NCBI GenBank assembly: GCA_013359235.1
Contig: JABWCE010000010.1
Location: 39,693-103,692, forward strand
Reading direction: 5' to 3'
DNA from: Bacteroidota bacterium
GTDB lineage: Bacteria; Bacteroidota; Bacteroidia; NS11-12g; UBA9320
Length of the DNA stretch: 64,000 nucleotides
Shown here piece by piece: positions 36,239 through 45,666 of this stretch (positions are counted from its first letter, which is position 1; every line of letters starts with the position of its first letter). Made by a program: the position numbers and the translations under genes. Under the pieces are notes generated by a model. The model was not told the DNA's origin, did not search any database, and was given only the letters and a program-made list of their open reading frames with translations.

Positions 36239-38431
36239 TTAGTTAGCCACATCAGAAATAAATTGTATTCTCATCAAACCAAGTTCTTCGTGAGTAAATT
36301 CTCCATTAAAAGCATTAACTACTGCATCAATATCATCAACCTGCGAACTACGGAAATGATCGTAAATATCTTTCTGAGTTGTTTCGTCCATTAATTGATC
36401 TATAAAGTACTTTATATTAATTTTTGTGCCAGAATAAACAATATTTTCAAGCTCGGCAAGTAATTCGTCAAAGCTCATGTTTAGTGAAATACAAAGGTCT
36501 TCGAGGTCGGCTTTTTTATCAATATTTTGTATTATCTGAATTTTTTTACCCGAACGGTTTGCCACGGTTTTAAGTACCATGTCTTGTGGACGTTCAATTT
36601 CGTTTTCTTCTACATATTGTGCTATTAGAGCAACAAATGGCTGACCAAATTTTTTGGCTTTGTTTTTGCCTACACCCTGTATGTTTTCAAATTCCTCCAT
36701 TGTAATGGGGTATTTGGTCGCCATTTCTTCGAGCGAAGGTTCCTGAAAAATAACATAAGGTGGAAGATTTTCGCTTTTTGCTACTTGTTTTTGCAATTCT
36801 TTCAATTGTGCAAAAAGCACTTCGTCATATACATTTTCAATTTGAAATTGCTCGTAATCTTCGTCTGAAACTTTTTCAAATTCCTGGTCAATTGCTAATT
36901 TGTGGGTTTTAGGATTTTTTAAATAATTTTCGCCTAATGTAGTAATACTTAATAAGCCATAGTTTTCTATATTTTTTTGAATATAGTTTTCTAAAAGGGC
37001 AAGTTTTATAACACTTTTCCAGAAATTAGCATCTTTTTCGCTTCCGATACCAAAGCTTTCTAATTGGTCATGACGATAGGCTTTTACATCATCAGATTTT
37101 TCGCCTCTGATTAAATCAATAATATGTTCTTGGTTTACTTTTCCTGCAGTTTCTTTTACTGCTTCAAGAACATCACATAATTCTTGAGATACTTCGTGCA
37201 TAGTTTTTGGATGTCTGCAATTATCACACATTTTATTACAATCTTCTTCATCAAAGTTTTCACCAAAATAATGAAGAAGTATTTTTCTCCTGCATTGCGA
37301 TGATTCTGCAAAGCATGACATTTCAAATATTAATTGAGAACCTATTTCCCTTTCGGCAACAGGCTTGTCTTTCATGAATTTTTCTAATTTTTCTATATCA
37401 TTTGGGTTATAAAAAAGAATACAATCTCCATCTTTGCCATCGCGTCCTCCACGTCCCGTTTCTTGATAATATCCCTCTAATGACTTGGGAACATCATAAT
37501 GTATAACACAACGAATATCTGGCTTGTCTATTCCCATTCCAAAAGCTATTGTGGCTACAATTACGTTTACATCTTCTTTTAAAAAAGCATCTTGGTTAAA
37601 AACTCTTGTTTTTGCATCAAGCCCTGCATGGTAGGGTAATGCTTTTATTCCATTGGCACAAAGTATTTGAGCAATTTCTTCAACTTTTTTGCGGCTAAGA
37701 CAATATATTATGATTGATTTTCCTTTTCTGGCATTTATAATGTTGAGAATGTTTTTAAGAGTAACGTCTTTTTTGCCTTTTTCACGTACTTCATAGTACA
37801 AGTTGCTGCGGTTAAACGAAGATTTATATACTATTGCACCGCTCATACCTAAATTTTTCTGAATATCAGATTGTACTTTGGGGGTTGCAGTTGCTGTAAG
37901 CGCCATCATCGGTACATCGTCTATAGCTTTAACTATTTGTTTTATTCGTCGGTATTCGGGTCTGAAATCATGCCCCCACTCCGAAATACAATGTGCTTCG
38001 TCAACTGCCACAAACGATACTTTTATTGATTTTAAAAAATCTATTGTTTCGTCTTTTTTTAATGTTTCGGGTGCAACATAAAGCAATTTTGTTTTGCCTG
38101 TAGATACATCGTTTATTACCCTTTGTGCATCAGTTTTTGAAAGTGATGAATTTAAAAAATGTGCAACCGAATTATTATCACCAAATCCTCTAATCAAATC
38201 TACCTGATTTTTCATTAATGCAATAAGTGGTGAAATAATAATTGCCGTTCCTTCTTTTATTAATGCAGGTAGCTGGTAGCACATTGATTTTCCAGCCCCT
38301 GTAGGCATTATTACAAAGCAATCTTCATTATTCATTATTGATTGAATAATTTTTTCCTGATTGCCTTTAAAATTCTCAAAACCGAAAAACTCTTTTAACT
38401 TTTCTCTTAAATCCAGCGCTTCTGTACTCAT
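36239..38431 (-). CDS. recQ: ATP-dependent DNA helicase RecQ
   Basis: 730 residues. Helicase core: Walker A MPTGAGKSMCYQLP near residue 40, the DEAH box VDEAHCISEWGHDFRPEYRRI near residue 140, and motif VI YYQETGRGGRDG near residue 330. Then come the zinc-binding RecQ-C domain (four Cys: CFAESSQCRR, EEDCNKMCDNC), the RQC winged helix and an HRDC domain near residues 550-625, with extra C-terminal residues of the Bacteroidota type. It unwinds DNA in repair and fork restart. It is 21 bp upstream of tyrS on the same strand. Confidence 0.95.
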   Translation of the reverse strand: MSTEALDLREKLKEFFGFENFKGNQEKIIQSIMNNEDCFVIMPTGAGKSMCYQLPALIKEGTAIIISPLIALMKNQVDLIRGFGDNNSVAHFLNSSLSKTDAQRVINDVSTGKTKLLYVAPETLKKDETIDFLKSIKVSFVAVDEAHCISEWGHDFRPEYRRIKQIVKAIDDVPMMALTATATPKVQSDIQKNLGMSGAIVYKSSFNRSNLYYEVREKGKKDVTLKNILNIINARKGKSIIIYCLSRKKVEEIAQILCANGIKALPYHAGLDAKTRVFNQDAFLKEDVNVIVATIAFGMGIDKPDIRCVIHYDVPKSLEGYYQETGRGGRDGKDGDCILFYNPNDIEKLEKFMKDKPVAEREIGSQLIFEMSCFAESSQCRRKILLHYFGENFDEEDCNKMCDNCRHPKTMHEVSQELCDVLEAVKETAGKVNQEHIIDLIRGEKSDDVKAYRHDQLESFGIGSEKDANFWKSVIKLALLENYIQKNIENYGLLSITTLGENYLKNPKTHKLAIDQEFEKVSDEDYEQFQIENVYDEVLFAQLKELQKQVAKSENLPPYVIFQEPSLEEMATKYPITMEEFENIQGVGKNKAKKFGQPFVALIAQYVEENEIERPQDMVLKTVANRSGKKIQIIQNIDKKADLEDLCISLNMSFDELLAELENIVYSGTKINIKYFIDQLMDETTQKDIYDHFRSSQVDDIDAVVNAFNGEFTHEELGLMRIQFISDVAN

Positions 38432-38531
38432 TTTTATTTATATACTTTATAAAATATTCTACTAAATTACTATATGATTATTAAAGTTGTTATCAAAATA
38501 TTTATTTTGCAGCCCAAATTTATAGCTTTTT

Positions 38532-39500
38532 TTGAAAAAGTTTCGCGAAATAAAACAAAATGCAATAAAAACTTTACAAGTTGAGGCAAATTCTGTAAAA
38601 AATCTTGTTGATTTTATCGATAATTCGTTTGCAGAAGCAATTTTAGCCATCTTAAAATTTAAAGGAAGATTGATTATTACCGGAATTGGTAAAAGTGCCA
38701 TTATATGTAATAAAATTGTATCAACACTCAATAGTACAGGCACTCCTGCTGTATTTATGCATGCTGCCGATGCTATTCATGGTGATTTGGGGATGATACA
38801 AAGCGAAGATATTGTAATTTGTATTTCAAAAAGCGGAGAAACACCGGAAATAAAAAATCTTGTGCCATTGTTGAAAAAAGGTGGAAATTTATTGATAGGT
38901 ATGGTAGGCAATACAAAATCTTTTTTGGCTTCTCAAAGTGATTATATTATTAATTGCAGTGTAGATGAAGAAGCATGTCCTAACAATCTGGCTCCTACAA
39001 GCAGTACTACTGCACAGCTTGCAATGGGTGATGCTATTGCGGTTTGTTTATTAAAAGCCAGGAATTTCAGTTCTGCCGATTTTGCAAAGTATCATCCGGG
39101 CGGAGCATTAGGCAAAAAGTTGTATCTTACTCTTAAAGATTTTACTTTTACAAATCTAAAACCTCAGGTTTTTGAAGATGATAGCATTAAAACGGCAATT
39201 TTTGAAATTACAAAAGCAAGACTTGGGGCTACAGCAGTGATTGATAAAAAAAATAATATACTCGGCATAATAACCGATGGTGATATAAGGCGGATGCTTG
39301 ATAAATATGACCAAATAAATAATCTTAAAGCAAAAGATATTATGAGTCGCAATCCATTCAGTCTTGAATCGGGATGTATGGCAATTGAAGCTGTAACAGT
39401 TATGTCAGACAAAAAAATCACACAAATTTTGGTTACCGAAAAATCAAAATATTGCGGAATTGTGCATATTCATGATTTAAACAAAGAGGGAATTTATTAA
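38532..39500 (+). CDS. kdsD: Arabinose-5-phosphate isomerase (KdsD/KpsF/GutQ family)
   Basis: 322 residues from a TTG start. An SIS sugar-isomerase domain (residues about 30-190) contains GRLIITGIGKSAII, STGTPAVFMHAADAIHGDLGMI, CISKSGETPEI and the active-site FAKYHPGGALGKKL. A pair of CBS domains follows (about 210-322). It converts ribulose 5-phosphate to arabinose 5-phosphate, the first step of Kdo synthesis. First gene of a four-gene plus-strand run with manC, an SGNH hydrolase and an MBOAT acyltransferase. Confidence 0.92.
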   Translation: MKKFREIKQNAIKTLQVEANSVKNLVDFIDNSFAEAILAILKFKGRLIITGIGKSAIICNKIVSTLNSTGTPAVFMHAADAIHGDLGMIQSEDIVICISKSGETPEIKNLVPLLKKGGNLLIGMVGNTKSFLASQSDYIINCSVDEEACPNNLAPTSSTTAQLAMGDAIAVCLLKARNFSSADFAKYHPGGALGKKLYLTLKDFTFTNLKPQVFEDDSIKTAIFEITKARLGATAVIDKKNNILGIITDGDIRRMLDKYDQINNLKAKDIMSRNPFSLESGCMAIEAVTVMSDKKITQILVTEKSKYCGIVHIHDLNKEGIY

Positions 39501-39508
39501 ATAATACT

Positions 39509-40588
39509 ATGAGCGAAAACATTGCAGTAATAATGGCTGGAGGTATAGGGAGCAGGTTTTGGCCTGTAAGCCGAAGTTCGCACCCTAAACAATTTTTAGA
39601 TATTTTGGGTACAGGTAAATCGCTAATTCAAATGACCTTTAAGCGTATTAGCAATTTGTTTGACAAAGACAAAATTTATGTTGTAACAAACAAAGAATAT
39701 TTTAACCTTATTAAAAAGCAATTACCCGATTTGCTCACCGAAAACATTTTGCTTGAACCTGCTTTGAAAAATACAGCACCATGCATTGCGTATTCGGTAT
39801 ATAAAATTTACACAAAATTTCCTGAAGCTAATATTGCAATTTTGCCATCGGACCATTTGATTACAGACGAATTGAGTTTTGGCGAATGTATAAAAAAAGG
39901 ATTGGGTTTTGTGAGCAAAAGCAATGCAATTGTTACCTTAGGAATTACTCCAACAAGACCTGATACAGGCTATGGCTACATTCAGTACATTGCCGACGAA
40001 AAAAACAGTGATATTTTCAAAGTAAAAACTTTTACCGAAAAACCTACTGCCGAAATAGCCGAAACTTTTATTCAAAGTGGCGATTTCTTGTGGAACTCAG
40101 GCATTTTTATTAGTAATGTTAAAACCTGGATAGATTCTTTTCAAGAGTTTTTGCCTGAATTACATGAACTTTTTAAAGCCGGAAAAAAATTTTATTATAC
40201 TCAAAACGAGGATTATTTTATTGAAAGAAGCTATCCTCTCTGTACAGTAATCTCTATTGATTTTGGCATAATCGAAAAAGCAAAAAATGTGTGGGTAATA
40301 CCTTCTTCATTTGGTTGGAGTGATTTGGGAACATGGCGTTCTGTTAAAGAAATTGCAACATCAAATGAAAATGGGAATGTTGTAATTGGTAAAAATGTTT
40401 TTGAACGAAATTCAGAAAATTGCCTTGTTTTCAACTCAACCAAAGGTGTTATTGCTTTGCAAGGTGTAAAAAACCTTTTGATTGTAGAAAGCAATGATGC
40501 AATACTTATTTGCAACATTGAAGATGAGCAAGAAGTAAAATTTATAGTGTCTGATATTAAAGAAAAGTACGAAGGAAAGTATAATTAA
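39509..40588 (+). CDS. manC: Mannose-1-phosphate guanylyltransferase
   Basis: 359 residues. The nucleotidyltransferase signature is at the N-terminus (MAGGIGSRFWPVSRSSHPKQFLDI, residues 8-31), with ILPSDHLI near residue 112, GYGYIQ and FTEKPT. This is the GDP-mannose pyrophosphorylase domain alone; the C-terminal phosphomannose isomerase domain of longer AlgA-type enzymes is absent. GDP-mannose feeds mannose, fucose and rhamnose units of surface glycans. It follows kdsD by 8 bp. Confidence 0.92.
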   Translation: MSENIAVIMAGGIGSRFWPVSRSSHPKQFLDILGTGKSLIQMTFKRISNLFDKDKIYVVTNKEYFNLIKKQLPDLLTENILLEPALKNTAPCIAYSVYKIYTKFPEANIAILPSDHLITDELSFGECIKKGLGFVSKSNAIVTLGITPTRPDTGYGYIQYIADEKNSDIFKVKTFTEKPTAEIAETFIQSGDFLWNSGIFISNVKTWIDSFQEFLPELHELFKAGKKFYYTQNEDYFIERSYPLCTVISIDFGIIEKAKNVWVIPSSFGWSDLGTWRSVKEIATSNENGNVVIGKNVFERNSENCLVFNSTKGVIALQGVKNLLIVESNDAILICNIEDEQEVKFIVSDIKEKYEGKYN

Positions 40589-40592
40589 AGTT

Positions 40593-41840
40593 TTGAAATA
40601 TTTAAAAGTTGCTTTATTTTTTTCAAGTGTTTTAATTGCATTTTTATTCATTTCTTTTACGTCAAAAGTAAATAAACTCAGTATTTTCGAAACCCGTTAC
40701 TCATGTATAAATTATGAGAACAATTACATTGATTACAATACAGAGAAGTATCTTTATTCATTTTTCAACCATTTAGATTATTTTATTTTGCACAGAAAAG
40801 GCAAAATTAATATTGTGCACATTGGAGATTCGCATATACAGTCTGATTATTTAACCGGAAATGCCCGAAAACTCTTTCAACAAACCTTTGGAAATGGGGG
40901 CAGGGGTTTTATTTTTCCATTTAAACTCGCAAATTCAAATAATCCGATAAATTACAGTGTAACCTATGGCGGAAGATGGAGCAATTGCAAAGCAAGTCAT
41001 AATTATGAAGGTTGCAGCCTTGGGCTAAACGGAATTTCTGTTACAACCCACGACAGCAATGCTTTTTTTATAATAGATCCTCAAAAAAATGTAAGTGCCA
41101 ATTATAGCTTCAATACTTTAAAAATGTTTTACAGCTATGATAAAGAAAGCTATACGCCACTTTTTGTAAATAGGTCTGACAATGAATTTTTTTTTGATGA
41201 GCAGCCTCAATCAGATGGTTATTCAAAAATTTATTTCAATAAGCCGCAAGACAGCATCAATCTTAGATTGGCTAGAACAGGCGAAATTCAAAACAAATTT
41301 CAGTTTTATGGATTTAGTATCGAAAACAATAATCCCGGACTTTTATATCATGCAATTGGTTTGAATGGTGCTTTTACAAAATCTTTCAACAAAAGCAAGC
41401 TTTTTGTGCAGCAACTCAGTGCTTTAGAACCTGATTTGGTAATCGTTTCATTAGGCACTAATGATAATTTTTTGCCAGAATCAAGATATTGTAAATTTTG
41501 TGTAAAAGATAATTTAAGAACATTGTTAGACAATATCAGGCTTTCAAAACCCGGAGTTTCTATTTTACTTACAACCCCAGGCGATTTTTTTCTTAAAAAT
41601 GGCAAACACAATAATAATAACAATACTTATAAGCAGTTGTTATTTGAGCTTGCTGAAGAGTATAATTGTGCAATATGGGATTTTAACAAGGTAATGGGAG
41701 GCGATTATTCTATTAAATGTTGGACAAAAAATGGTTTAGCGAGGAATGATTTTCTTCATTTTTCAAAAAAAGGATACGAAGTACAAGCCGAGTTGCTTTA
41801 CAGAGCAATAATGGATGCTTACGAAAAAAGATTTAATTAA
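40593..41840 (+). CDS. SGNH/GDSL-type hydrolase, probably O-acyltransferase partner
   Basis: 415 residues from a TTG 4 bp after manC. An N-terminal hydrophobic segment (residues 3-22) acts as a membrane anchor or signal. SGNH blocks are present: HIGDSHIQSD near residue 74 (catalytic Ser), an intermediate Gly block, VSLGTNDNF near residue 287 (Asn) and DFLHFSKKGY near residue 387 (Asp and His). It precedes an MBOAT gene by 31 bp; this pairing of a periplasmic SGNH protein with a membrane-bound acyltransferase is the AlgX/AlgJ-AlgI or PatA/PatB logic for acetylating exported polysaccharide. Substrate unknown. Confidence 0.82.
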   Translation: MKYLKVALFFSSVLIAFLFISFTSKVNKLSIFETRYSCINYENNYIDYNTEKYLYSFFNHLDYFILHRKGKINIVHIGDSHIQSDYLTGNARKLFQQTFGNGGRGFIFPFKLANSNNPINYSVTYGGRWSNCKASHNYEGCSLGLNGISVTTHDSNAFFIIDPQKNVSANYSFNTLKMFYSYDKESYTPLFVNRSDNEFFFDEQPQSDGYSKIYFNKPQDSINLRLARTGEIQNKFQFYGFSIENNNPGLLYHAIGLNGAFTKSFNKSKLFVQQLSALEPDLVIVSLGTNDNFLPESRYCKFCVKDNLRTLLDNIRLSKPGVSILLTTPGDFFLKNGKHNNNNNTYKQLLFELAEEYNCAIWDFNKVMGGDYSIKCWTKNGLARNDFLHFSKKGYEVQAELLYRAIMDAYEKRFN

Positions 41841-41871
41841 AAAAAATGTAATTGCTTTTAAAAAGTAAAAT

Positions 41872-43389
41872 ATGCTGACATTACGCGAAATATTTGAATT
41901 TTCAAGTTCTTCACCTTTGCTTTTCAGCAGGTATTTGTTTTTGTTTTTGTTTACTGTAATGTTTGGCATTTATGCCTTTATTCACAATAGATTAAATCTT
42001 AGAAGTTTGTTTTTGCTTTGTTTTGGGATATTTTTTTATTACCGCACAGGTGGTTGGTTTTTTTCACTTCTTATTTTATCAGCTATATACGATTATTATC
42101 TTGCAAAAGCTATCCACAAAAGCAATAGCAAATTTATTAAAAGGCTTTGCCTTGTTACAAGTGTTACCATAAATCTTGGACTTTTGGCATTTTTTAAATA
42201 TACTTTCTATTTTACAGATGTGATAAACGAAATTTTCAATTTAAATATAAAGCCTGTAAATATTTTTTATATAGCTTCAAACCAATGGTTTGGCACCCAT
42301 TTTGACATTAGCAAAATTATACTGCCTGTTGGTATTTCATTTTTTACATTTCAGGCTTTAAGTTATACAATAGAAGTATATCGCAAACAAATTGAACCTG
42401 CCAAAAATCTACTCGACTATGGCTTTTTTGTAACTTATTTTCCACAACTCATTGCCGGTCCAATTGTTAGAGCAGTTGATTTTCTGCCTCAGATATCGAA
42501 AAAATTTAACCTTACCGAAAGAGAATTTGGCCATGCAGTATTTCTTATTATGGGTGGGTTTATTAAAAAAACGGTAATTTCAGATTATATAAGTATAAAT
42601 TTTGTTGACCGCGTGTTTGATTCGCCCCAGCTTTATTCAGGTTTTGATAATCTGATGGCTGTTTACGGTTATGCGATACAAATTTATTGCGATTTTTCGG
42701 GGTATAGCGATATGGCAATAGGTATTTCATTATTATTGGGTTTCAGGTTGCCTATAAATTTTAATTCACCATATATTTCTCAATCAATAACCGAGTTTTG
42801 GCGTAGATGGCATATCTCGTTAAGTTCTTGGCTTAGAGATTACCTATATATTTCGCTTGGTGGTAATCGCAAAGGTAAAATAAGAACTTACATTAATCTT
42901 TTAATCACTATGCTTTTGGGCGGTTTGTGGCATGGTGCTGCTACCAAGTTTATAATTTGGGGTGGCTTGCACGGTGCAGCTCTTGCTTTACACAAAGCTT
43001 GGGTTGAATATGTGCCTTGGGCAAAAAAACAAAATAGTAAATTATACAATTTTATTGCAGGTGTTATCACATTTCATTTTGTTTGCTTTTGTTGGATATA
43101 TTTCAGAGCCGATAATGTACCCACTGTAATGACTATTTTAGATAGAATTTTTAATAACATAAACATTGCAGATATTTTACTTAAAATCAAATCATACTGG
43201 AAAGTATTTAGTTTTATAGCAATAGGATTTGTTTTGCATTTTATTCCTAAAGCATTCAAAATGCAAACAGAAAATTATTTTTCAGGTTTGCCCTTCTATT
43301 TAAAAATATTAATAGTTGCAATAATAATTTTTGCTGCATTTCAAGTAGCAAGCAGCAAAGTTCAGCCTTTTATTTACTTTCAGTTTTAA
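41872..43389 (+). CDS. MBOAT family O-acyltransferase (AlgI-like)
   Basis: A 505-residue inner-membrane protein of about ten or more helices. It has the AlgI/DltB motifs: QLIAGPIVRAVDFLPQI near residue 200, YCDFSGYSDMAIG near residue 275, TEFWRRWHISLSSWLRDYLYI near residue 305 and the catalytic His in GGLWHGAA near residue 345 and GGLHGAALALHK. Such proteins move acyl groups, usually acetyl, across the membrane to exported glycans. It is the last gene of the kdsD-manC-SGNH-MBOAT run, so the target is probably a capsular or exopolysaccharide. Confidence 0.9.
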   Translation: MLTLREIFEFSSSSPLLFSRYLFLFLFTVMFGIYAFIHNRLNLRSLFLLCFGIFFYYRTGGWFFSLLILSAIYDYYLAKAIHKSNSKFIKRLCLVTSVTINLGLLAFFKYTFYFTDVINEIFNLNIKPVNIFYIASNQWFGTHFDISKIILPVGISFFTFQALSYTIEVYRKQIEPAKNLLDYGFFVTYFPQLIAGPIVRAVDFLPQISKKFNLTEREFGHAVFLIMGGFIKKTVISDYISINFVDRVFDSPQLYSGFDNLMAVYGYAIQIYCDFSGYSDMAIGISLLLGFRLPINFNSPYISQSITEFWRRWHISLSSWLRDYLYISLGGNRKGKIRTYINLLITMLLGGLWHGAATKFIIWGGLHGAALALHKAWVEYVPWAKKQNSKLYNFIAGVITFHFVCFCWIYFRADNVPTVMTILDRIFNNINIADILLKIKSYWKVFSFIAIGFVLHFIPKAFKMQTENYFSGLPFYLKILIVAIIIFAAFQVASSKVQPFIYFQF

Positions 43390-43404
43390 AAAAATAATAT
43401 GTAG

Positions 43405-43490
43405 TTTGTATTTATGTTGCTCCTACGGAGCTTCTTATATTTAACTTTTTAATCATTCTTTTAATATTTTGCTCCTTTATAGCAAAGCTT
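43405..43490. repeat. REP-like pair of hairpins
   Basis: GCTCC-TAC-GGAGC (43419-43431) and TTTGCT-CCTTTAT-AGCAAA (43468-43486) lie in the 161-bp gap between the MBOAT gene and rnr and share a GCTCCT core. Short hairpins of this kind are dispersed repeats in several Bacteroidota genomes, to my knowledge; no second copy was noticed in this window. Neither is followed by a T-run, so a terminator role is unlikely. Confidence 0.5.
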
Positions 43491-43550
43491 GGGTATTAAA
43501 TCGAACACATGTTAAATAATGACATTTAAAATTAGCTTAAATTTGCAAAA

Positions 43551-45662
43551 ATGTCGCTTGAAAAAAAATTAAAAAACGACTGGCTCGAAAGCCAGATTTT
43601 TCAAATACTAAACGAAAATACAGGCGCAAAAATGAATTACAAACAACTCTCATCGCGTCTTGGTTTTTACAACAAAGATGAGAGAAAAACAATCAACTTA
43701 ATTTTAAATAGTATGGTAAACAATAAAAAAATAATTGAACAACCACTCGGCAGTTTTTATGTAGAGAAAAAAACCGGAAAAACTGAGGGAGTAATTGAAA
43801 TAAACAAGCGTGGAGCAGGGTTTTTAATTTTAGAAAACGAAAACGATATTCATATTTCGCCATCGCTTACATATCCTGCATTGAGCGGCGATACAGTATT
43901 GGTTGAAATAATTAAAACCGGGCGTAAAACAAAGCCCGAAGGCAAAGTTTTAAAAGTTATAAAACGCAAAAAAGAACTTTTTTCGGGTATAGTTCAGGTT
44001 TCAAACGGATTTGGCTTTTTTGTACCGGATGACGCTTCGCTTAATACTGATTTTTTCATACCCAAAAACAAATTAAAAGGTGCAAAAAACAACGATAGAG
44101 CTGTTGCCAAACTCATAAACTGGCCCCAAACATCAAACAACCCTTACGTTGAAATAGTAAAAATACTTGGCAAATCAGGCGAAAACAATGCCGAAATAAA
44201 CGCAATACTTTACGAATACGGCTTAAAAACCGATTTTCCTGAAAGTGTAATAGCCGAATCGCAAAACATTAATGAAACAATTACTGAAACTGAAATAAAA
44301 AAACGCAACGATTTCAGAAACAAACTTACATTTACTATAGATCCCGAAGATGCCAAAGATTTTGACGATGCCATTTCGTTTGTGAAATTAAATGATAAAA
44401 TTTTCGAAATAGGTATTCACATTGCCGATGTTTCTCATTTTGTAACTGAAAATTCTGAACTTGATAAAGAAGCACTGTCAAGGGCTACTTCGGTATATTT
44501 GGTTGATAGAGTTGTGCCTATGTTACCCGAAAACCTTTCAAACAATATATGTTCACTTCGTCCTGACGTTGACAGGCTCTGTTTTTCGGCAGTTTTCGAG
44601 CTTGATATTAAAGGTAAAATTCATAAGGAGTGGTTTGGCAAAACAGTTATTCACTCAAATAAAAGATTTAGTTACGAAGAAGCACAAAACAATATTGAAA
44701 AAAATGAAGGTTTATATGCTCAAGAGCTTATAATACTTAATAAAATTGCTAAAAACCTTAAAAATGAAAGGCTAAGGCAAGGTGCAATTTCATTCGAAAC
44801 CGAAGAAATAAAATTTTTATTAGATAAAAATGCCAAACCAGTAAAAGTATTGAAAAAAGTAAGAAAAGATGCACATAAACTTATTGAAGAATTTATGCTT
44901 TTGGCAAACAAACGAGTTGCTACAACGGTAAATAAAAATTATAAACCTTACACAATCCCATACCGTTTGCACGAACCTCCCATTCCTTCAAAAATGCAGG
45001 AATTTGCTGATGTAGCTTCAAGATTTGGGTATAAAATAAATACCACAAACGAAGATGAATACATCAAATCCATAAATGAAATGATAGAAGCAACCGATGG
45101 TACAAAATTTTCGGGAATATTGCAGCCACTTGCAATAAAAAGTATGGAAAAAGCATTTTACACAAGCCAAAAAACAGGGCATTTCGGCTTGGGTTTTGAT
45201 TATTATGCTCATTTTACTTCACCTATTAGGCGGTATCCTGATTTGCTCACTCACAGGTACTTTATACTTATGATTGAACAAAAGTTTCCTATTCATCAAG
45301 AAAATATTGAGCAAACCTGCAATTGGTGCAGCAAAAGAGAACAACTTGCCGTTGATGCAGAAAGAACATCTGTAAAATTTAAACAAACAGAGTATTTATC
45401 AAACTATATTGGAGATGAATTTGAAGGAATTATTTCGGGAATAACGTCATGGGGTATTTTTGTTGAACTTGTCGAAAACAAATGTGAAGGCATGGTGCGT
45501 ATCAAAGATATGAAAGACGATATTTATGAGTTTTACGAAAAAGGAAAATTTGTAATGGGAAGACGGAAAAAAATAAAATATTCAATTGGCGATAATGTAA
45601 GTATCAAAGTTAAAAAAACTAATATTACCAAAAGAACAATTGATTTTGAATTAGTTTTTTAA
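43551..45662 (+). CDS. rnr: Ribonuclease R
   Basis: 703 residues. An N-terminal winged-helix and two cold-shock OB domains (about 1-215) precede the RNB catalytic domain. In it, ITFTIDPEDAKDFDDAISF supplies the metal-binding Asp residues, with HIADVSHFV, SVYLVDRVVPMLPENLSN and the C-terminal HFTSPIRRYPDLLTHR. An S1 domain ends the chain (GIISGITSWGIFVELVENKCEGMV, about 620-700). RNase R is a 3'-5' exoribonuclease that degrades structured RNA. A TAAATTTG box at 43538-43545 is close to the ATG, which would leave a very short leader. Confidence 0.95.
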   Translation: MSLEKKLKNDWLESQIFQILNENTGAKMNYKQLSSRLGFYNKDERKTINLILNSMVNNKKIIEQPLGSFYVEKKTGKTEGVIEINKRGAGFLILENENDIHISPSLTYPALSGDTVLVEIIKTGRKTKPEGKVLKVIKRKKELFSGIVQVSNGFGFFVPDDASLNTDFFIPKNKLKGAKNNDRAVAKLINWPQTSNNPYVEIVKILGKSGENNAEINAILYEYGLKTDFPESVIAESQNINETITETEIKKRNDFRNKLTFTIDPEDAKDFDDAISFVKLNDKIFEIGIHIADVSHFVTENSELDKEALSRATSVYLVDRVVPMLPENLSNNICSLRPDVDRLCFSAVFELDIKGKIHKEWFGKTVIHSNKRFSYEEAQNNIEKNEGLYAQELIILNKIAKNLKNERLRQGAISFETEEIKFLLDKNAKPVKVLKKVRKDAHKLIEEFMLLANKRVATTVNKNYKPYTIPYRLHEPPIPSKMQEFADVASRFGYKINTTNEDEYIKSINEMIEATDGTKFSGILQPLAIKSMEKAFYTSQKTGHFGLGFDYYAHFTSPIRRYPDLLTHRYFILMIEQKFPIHQENIEQTCNWCSKREQLAVDAERTSVKFKQTEYLSNYIGDEFEGIISGITSWGIFVELVENKCEGMVRIKDMKDDIYEFYEKGKFVMGRRKKIKYSIGDNVSIKVKKTNITKRTIDFELVF

Positions 45663-45666
45663 TAAA

